NCBI RefSeq assembly: GCF_014696435.1
Contig: NZ_JACJQG010000054.1
Coordinates: 1-64,000 of the forward strand
Direction: 5' to 3'
DNA length: 64,000 nucleotides
Origin: Calothrix anomala FACHB-343
Lineage (GTDB): Bacteria > Cyanobacteriota > Cyanobacteriia > Cyanobacteriales > Nostocaceae
The notes beneath the pieces are model-generated. The model did no database searches, was not told the DNA's origin, and saw nothing but the letters and a program-made list of their open reading frames with translations. A program made the translations under genes and the position numbers. Positions 59,413 through 64,000 of the stretch are shown here, piece after piece. Position 1 is the first letter of the stretch; every line of letters starts with the position of its first letter.

Positions 59413-61410
59413 ATGACAGAATTTAGTCTGCAAGCTCCCTTTAGTCCGACAGGCGATCAACCACACGCGATCGCACAACTAGTAAGTAGTATCCAAGCTG
59501 GAAACCGCTACCAAACTTTGCTTGGTGCTACGGGAACCGGTAAGACATTTTCAGTAGCTGCGGTAATTGAGAAGGTTGGTAAACCAACTTTGGTACTAGC
59601 GCATAATAAAACCTTGGCTGCACAACTTTGCAATGAGTTGCGGGAATTCTTTCCCCATAACGCCGTTGAATATTTCGTGAGTTATTACGACTATTATCAG
59701 CCAGAAGCGTATATTCCGGTTACGGATACTTATATTGAGAAGACAGCTTCGATTAATGATGAAATAGATATGCTGCGACATTCAGCAACGCGATCGCTTT
59801 TTGAACGTCGCGATGTCATTGTTGTTGCTTCCATTAGCTGTATCTATGGCTTGGGGATTCCCGCAGAATATCTCAAAGCTGCAATTCCCTTAAAAATTGG
59901 GATGGAAGTCAACCAACGCCAAATTTTACGAGACTTAGCATCTGTGCAGTATAGCCGCAACGACTTAGAAATGGGTCGGGGAAAGTTTCGCGTTCGCGGT
60001 GATGTTTTAGAAATAGGCCCTGCTTACGAAGATAGAATTATTCGCGTTGAATTTTTTGGCGATGAAATTGACGCTATTCGTTATATTGATCCAGTAACCG
60101 GGGAAATTATTAACAGTTTGCAAGCTGTAAATATCTACCCGGCGCGTCACTTTGTCACCCCAGAAGAACGCTTAGAAATCGCTTGTGATGATATTGCAGC
60201 CGAATTAAAACAACAAAAAGCTGACTTAGAAGCAGCCGGGAAATTATTAGAAGCACAACGGATAGATCAGCGTACAAGATATGATTTAGAAATGTTACGC
60301 GAAGTTGGCTATTGTAACGGCGTCGAAAACTATTCTCGCCACCTTGCAGGAAGACAAGCCGGCGAACCACCAGAATGTTTAATTGATTATTTTCCTAAAG
60401 ATTGGCTATTAGTTATTGATGAATCTCACGTAACAGTACCGCAAATTCGCGGCATGTATAACGGTGACCAAGCTAGAAAGAAAGTTTTAATTGAACATGG
60501 CTTTAGACTTCCTAGTGCGGCTGATAATCGTCCCTTGAAAGCTGATGAATTTTGGGAAAAAGTAAATCAGTGTATTTTTGTTTCGGCTACACCGGGAAAT
60601 TGGGAATTAGAAATTTCGGAAAATCATATAGTTGAACAAGTAATTCGCCCCACTGGTGTAATCGATCCAGAAATATTTGTCCGTCCCACAGAAGGACAAA
60701 TTGATGATTTATTAGGAGAAATAAAAGACAGAGTAGACCGCCACGAAAGAGTTTTAGTAACTACATTAACTAAGCGGATGGCGGAAGATTTAACCGAATA
60801 TCTAGAAGATAACGGTATTCGCGTGCGCTATTTGCACTCAGAAATTAACTCCATTGAACGGATAGAAATTTTGCAAGATTTGCGTGCAGGTAACTTTGAC
60901 GTATTAGTCGGAGTCAACTTACTGCGGGAAGGTTTGGATTTACCAGAAGTTTCTTTAGTCGCAATTATGGATGCAGATAAAGAAGGCTTCTTACGCGCCG
61001 AACGTTCCTTAATTCAAACCATTGGCAGAGCCGCCCGTCATGTCAAAGGGCAAGCAATCATGTATGCTGATAATCTCACAGATAGCATGATTAAAGCCAT
61101 TGAAGAAACCGATAGAAGACGAGGAATTCAAACGGCGTATAACAAAATGCATGGAATTACGCCGCAACCAATTGTCAAAAAATCCAGTAATGCGATTTTG
61201 TCCTTTTTAGAAGTTTCGCGACGGTTAAATGCAACAGACTTAAAAGTTGTAGACGAACATATCGATGAACTACCCCTAGAAGACATTCCCGACTTAATTG
61301 TCAAACTCGAAGCGCAGATGAAAGAAGCAGCGAAAAAACTAGAATTTGAAGAAGCTGCAAGTTTGCGCGATCGCATCAAGCATCTGCGGGATAAAATGCT
61401 CGGACGTTAG
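59413..61410 (+). CDS. uvrB: UvrABC system protein B
   Basis: The protein has 665 residues, the usual length. Clear signatures are GATGTGKTF (Walker A, about 39-47), the UvrB beta-hairpin with [28 protein letters not shown], RxGR helicase motif GRAARHVKG, and a C-terminal UVR domain ([27 protein letters not shown] in part) that contacts UvrC. It verifies damage in nucleotide excision repair. It stands alone with a hairpin following its stop. Confidence 0.97.
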   Translation: MTEFSLQAPFSPTGDQPHAIAQLVSSIQAGNRYQTLLGATGTGKTFSVAAVIEKVGKPTLVLAHNKTLAAQLCNELREFFPHNAVEYFVSYYDYYQPEAYIPVTDTYIEKTASINDEIDMLRHSATRSLFERRDVIVVASISCIYGLGIPAEYLKAAIPLKIGMEVNQRQILRDLASVQYSRNDLEMGRGKFRVRGDVLEIGPAYEDRIIRVEFFGDEIDAIRYIDPVTGEIINSLQAVNIYPARHFVTPEERLEIACDDIAAELKQQKADLEAAGKLLEAQRIDQRTRYDLEMLREVGYCNGVENYSRHLAGRQAGEPPECLIDYFPKDWLLVIDESHVTVPQIRGMYNGDQARKKVLIEHGFRLPSAADNRPLKADEFWEKVNQCIFVSATPGNWELEISENHIVEQVIRPTGVIDPEIFVRPTEGQIDDLLGEIKDRVDRHERVLVTTLTKRMAEDLTEYLEDNGIRVRYLHSEINSIERIEILQDLRAGNFDVLVGVNLLREGLDLPEVSLVAIMDADKEGFLRAERSLIQTIGRAARHVKGQAIMYADNLTDSMIKAIEETDRRRGIQTAYNKMHGITPQPIVKKSSNAILSFLEVSRRLNATDLKVVDEHIDELPLEDIPDLIVKLEAQMKEAAKKLEFEEAASLRDRIKHLRDKMLGR

Positions 61411-61421
61411 TATTTAGTTAA

Positions 61422-61457
61422 GATAGCGATGAAAGAGAACGCTCTTTTTTCGCTATC
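61422..61457 (+). terminator. Hairpin downstream of uvrB
   Basis: GATAGCGA (61422-61429) pairs with TCGCTATC (61450-61457), and AAAGAG pairs with CTCTTT inside, over an AACG loop. It lies 12 bases after the uvrB stop; a T tract is not present after the stem. Confidence 0.6.
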
Positions 61458-61549
61458 CTAAGACAAAAATAAAAATATCTTCTCTCGGAAATTGGATAAT
61501 TTATTTTTTGGAAGTCCCTAAATCAAATGTGTTAATCCTGTTGAAGTTA

Positions 61550-61927
61550 TTAAACAGTGCGATCGCGCTGATAAGACCAAGCTGCGAATAAACTAAAAGC
61601 ACCCCAAGCCCAAACTAGCCAAAGTAAATGTAGAAATAGCTGGTTATCGTGATTCAAGTTAACTGCTGATAGAACTAATTGCCGATAATGGTAGAAGGGC
61701 GAGAAGGCAATTAAATCTTGTACTATTTGTGGTACTGGGAGTTGAATTGAACCACAAGCAACAGGAATAATAATTAGCGATAAGCTAAGAATGGAATCAG
61801 CACTTTTTGGATGTAGCAAATACCCCAATGCAAGACCAAGAATAGCAAATGGTATTATTCCCAAGATTAAGCTCGATATCAGAGCTAAGGCTTGAGTCAT
61901 ATCCATTCTGATATCAAGTTGCCACAT
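61550..61927 (-). pseudogene. Truncated ABC-2-type permease (C-terminal part only)
   Basis: The 125 residues start inside a membrane region (LISSLILGIIPFAILGLALGYLLHP) and continue as three more helices, with PFYHYRQLVLSA and a closing WAWGAFSLFAAWSYQRD typical of ABC-2 permeases. The N-terminal half and any ATPase partner are missing. Upstream sequence has stops in this frame. A remnant is the best reading; it may be unexpressed. Confidence 0.6.
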
Positions 61928-62417
61928 TCCTAAACCAAAATCTAGATATATCTCTATAATCCTTGTTTAACTCTCACTTGCTGTAGATTCCTATGAACTC
62001 TCAGCAGGTTGAACATAGTGGCTTCCCGTTCGCTGAAAGCGTTCCCGAAGGGTAGGGTAGTGAAACCCAACAAACTCTCGCAAATGTTGGGTTTCGTTCC
62101 TTAACCCAACCTACACAGTTTTTAGTTATTGCAACAGAAGCGATCGCAATCACCGTCAATATTTTTGCACCTGTGGGCGGCTCACCGGATTCTCGGTAGA
62201 TTCCGAACCGCAACAAGGTTAAGTTATTGTACCAGAAGTATGAGCTTGAGCAAGGGAAAATTTTGTAAAATAGTATTTAGAGATATAAAGCGATCGCTTG
62301 AGTAAGTCGGTCAGTGCAATTATAGATAACGAGCGAATACTGAAAGAATTTAGCAGATACAAGAATGCGATCGCTGCCTAATTAATATTTTGACTTTTGA
62401 TCCAGGGAGATAGCAAA
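61928..62417. repeat. 490-base spacer with AAACCCAACA-type hairpin
   Basis: A perfect 11-bp inverted repeat, GAAACCCAACA at 62062-62072 and TGTTGGGTTTC at 62085-62095, is followed by TTAACCCAACCTACA. A related copy is at 25871-25930. The right part (62240-62400) is AT-rich and leads to the next gene. HIP1 GCGATCGC occurs at 62141, 62290 and 62368. Confidence 0.6.
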
Positions 62418-62813
62418 GTGACTCATTCATTATTAGTTAAATCAGGACTACTACTTACTATCCTGACGTTAGATTTAGCGATGTATTCTCCTGTAAAAGC
62501 AGAAGTTGCTCAGAAGATCCCGCAAAATCTACAGCAGTTAGAACCCCAAGGTAAACAGTTCAGCAAACAATTATCTTCTCCCACTTCTCAACAGCAATGG
62601 GAAGAATTTAGACAGCGACAAGATGAACAAATGCTCAGACAACAGCAACGTCTCGAACAATTTAGACTGCAAAATGAGCTAAGACAACAACAGCCACCCG
62701 GACGATTGAGACAGCAACCGGTTGGACAATTTAGACAAAATCAATTGATAATCCAGCAAAGACAGCAAATGGATACATTGAGGCTACAGCAGAAACTCAG
62801 ACAGCAGCCGTAA
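62418..62813 (+). CDS. Small exported Gln/Arg-rich protein
   Basis: The protein has 131 residues from a GTG at 62418, preceded by AGGGAG. A signal peptide (LLVKSGLLLTILTLDLAMYS, ending VKA) precedes a strongly low-complexity mature part made of QQ, RQQ, LRQQ and QFR repeats (residues 45-131). There is no recognised domain. The composition suggests an extended or coiled structure. The upstream TTG would add 7 residues that weaken the signal peptide. Confidence 0.6.
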   Translation: MTHSLLVKSGLLLTILTLDLAMYSPVKAEVAQKIPQNLQQLEPQGKQFSKQLSSPTSQQQWEEFRQRQDEQMLRQQQRLEQFRLQNELRQQQPPGRLRQQPVGQFRQNQLIIQQRQQMDTLRLQQKLRQQP

Positions 62814-62859
62814 GGGTTGTTTTGTCAAATCAAGCTTCTGCCGCATAAATCATTGCCAG

Positions 62860-63366
62860 CTAATTATTTATTGGCTGGCAACTAGGTAATAAAAATTCAT
62901 TTTTTTCTGTCAGGGTAATATAATCTAACTGAACAGCTTTAGTAAGAATTTTGTCTAGAAAAACTTTTAATACTTTTATGAATTGATATTTATCTAGAGA
63001 AAATTCCTCTGCTGCTATCGATTCCCCATAACTTCTCCAGATGCATTTAAGTTTTGAATTATCTACAGGCTGGAAATAGAGAGTCATCTCACTCTCTGGA
63101 AAACTTATTTCAATATTTTCATTTCTATCCAATCTAAAGATTACTTGTGGCAACTCTTTTAAAATCAAAATAATATCAGGATCTAAAAACAAATCCTGTT
63201 TTTGATCTCCAATTTCCATTATAACTTTTTGATTATTTTCAAAACAAAAACGGCGTAGCTGTATTTCTGAATGTGAAAGTTCTTCTAAAGGATCTTCCGG
63301 AGGAGAAAACCACTTTTCACGACAAAGTTCTGCTAATTCAAGAGAAAATTTCTGAGTACTATTCAT
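62860..63366 (-). CDS. Unknown acidic protein, candidate immunity partner
   Basis: The protein has 168 residues, with GAGG before the ATG. It is acidic and without signal peptide or membrane helix. I recognise no family. It begins 22 bases after the stop of the toxin-like gene (63389-63841) on the same strand; acidic small proteins next to a nuclease-like frame often act as immunity proteins. The pairing is inference. Confidence 0.5.
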   Translation of the reverse strand: MNSTQKFSLELAELCREKWFSPPEDPLEELSHSEIQLRRFCFENNQKVIMEIGDQKQDLFLDPDIILILKELPQVIFRLDRNENIEISFPESEMTLYFQPVDNSKLKCIWRSYGESIAAEEFSLDKYQFIKVLKVFLDKILTKAVQLDYITLTEKNEFLLPSCQPINN

Positions 63367-63388
63367 TTGGATTTTTCCTCAATGATTT

Positions 63389-63841
63389 TTAAAGTACAAA
63401 GCTATCTAGAACAGGATATGCAGAATTTAGAGTACCATCTTTATTCCTTTGAACAAATGCACGAGTTACATTTTCAGTTATTGTTCCATCAGGATGATAA
63501 ACTCTACCAATAGGACGTTTAAAATCAATTACATATCTACCTGGATATTTTGGTGTTGCTTGCTCTGCATTTACCCAGTCATCAGTATTGAGCCACTGTC
63601 CCTGATATTTATTTTTGCTAGCTACTCTACCCCTTAACTGCTCAGGTGTCAGTCTTGGCCCATGATGACGCTCAATATGATCGTAAGCTTTAGTTGATTT
63701 AGAATTATTCCATTGGGGTTCTGCTCCACTTCCTGTCCATGTACATCCACTTCCTACTTTTATATTAGAGCTTGTGATTTCCTGTTGTATAACTTCAATC
63801 AAAGGGTAATTTTCTGGAAGATTGGGATTATAGTCAGTCAA
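63389..63841 (-). CDS. Polymorphic-toxin-like protein (RNase-like C-terminal domain, uncertain)
   Basis: The protein has 150 residues from a TTG at 63841; no better start is seen. The likely domain runs from KAYDHIERHHGPRLT (about 51-65) to a closing RAFVQRNKDGTLNSAYPV (about 127-144), with QGQWLNTDDWVNAEQ and GRYVIDFKRPIGRVYHPDG between. The HxxxHH start and the T/S-AYPV end recall contact-dependent-inhibition RNase domains, a family recalled only loosely. It has no signal peptide and lies between a TPR-like partial gene and a candidate immunity gene. Activity is not established. Confidence 0.45.
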   Translation of the reverse strand: MTDYNPNLPENYPLIEVIQQEITSSNIKVGSGCTWTGSGAEPQWNNSKSTKAYDHIERHHGPRLTPEQLRGRVASKNKYQGQWLNTDDWVNAEQATPKYPGRYVIDFKRPIGRVYHPDGTITENVTRAFVQRNKDGTLNSAYPVLDSFVL

Positions 63842-63871
63842 ATTTCTAACTTACCTCTTTATTTAAGTAAA

Positions 63872-64000
63872 TTAAGCCCACTGGCGCAGTTTTTTATGTA
63901 CCTGGGCTAAATACCACATATAATCATCAATCTTGTAATCATCAGCAGCTTTAACTATATATTCCTGCGCTAATTCCAGATTATTCTCAGCTTCGTAATA
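63872..64000 (-). CDS. TPR-like protein, 3' end (partial)
   Basis: A minus-strand frame is open from the right edge to a TAA at 63872-63874. The 42 visible residues (YYEAENNLELAQEYIVKAAD... ending HKKLRQWA) look like a TPR helical pair. The toxin-like gene starts 30 bases downstream on the same strand, so the two may be one transcript. Confidence 0.55.
   Translation of the reverse strand, partial: YYEAENNLELAQEYIVKAADDYKIDDYMWYLAQVHKKLRQWA

Overview
The window looks like chromosomal DNA of a filamentous, probably heterocyst-forming cyanobacterium of the Nostoc/Calothrix type. The evidence is low G+C, dense HIP1-like GCGATCGC octamers inside genes and spacers, short tandemly repeated repetitive (STRR) sequences built on units such as CCCCTTGT, CCAATGC and GTCATTA between many genes, and cyanobacterial families (Rieske/PaO-type oxygenase, COP23, DUF1822, DUF928, an HpsJ-like protein, a PEP-CTERM protein). 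The genus is inference. I see no tRNA, rRNA, CRISPR array, prophage or intact transposase.

Region by region. 1-2.8 kb: the 3' end of an unidentified gene and two tandem paralogous RTX-repeat proteins. 2.8-10.4 kb: a TPR protein, a zinc-less MDR oxidoreductase, a PaO-like Rieske oxygenase followed 17 bases later by a TspO-like membrane protein, and two convergent Uma2 genes. 10.6-20.9 kb: a co-directional cluster of sigma-70-like regulator, DUF1822, DUF928, a two-partner-secretion haemagglutinin-like exoprotein, and a TPR-CHAT protease carrying a signal peptide. 21.4-25.8 kb: six small exported proteins, including COP23 and two trypsin-like proteases with intact triads. 26.2-38.4 kb: a type I secretion region with a 1239-residue CTLD/Calx-beta/RTX protein, HlyD, a CRP-linked ABC exporter with a catalytically dead C39-like domain, a parvulin-type isomerase and a CAP-domain RTX protein. 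39-44.6 kb: HicAB and an NAD operon (pncB-nadD-nrtR-nadE) with a perfect palindrome over its promoter. 45-56 kb: LCP protein, AI-2E-type permease, serpin lipoprotein, subtilase-like protein, rpe, an HpsJ-like protein and a PEP-CTERM protein. 57-59 kb: four small genes resembling a stress group. 59.4-64 kb: uvrB, a truncated ABC-2 permease, and a toxin/immunity-like pair at the right edge.

Two themes stand out. The first is protein export and the cell surface. A type I exporter sits among cargo-like RTX proteins without signal peptides, next to a two-partner-secretion/CHAT cluster, several exported proteases and a serpin. The second is repeat-driven remodelling. STRR, palindromic hairpins, two inverted copies of an apparent IS200/IS605-type end, a 1071-base near-perfect coding duplication and a duplicated convergent gene junction have all shaped the region, in places extending reading frames.
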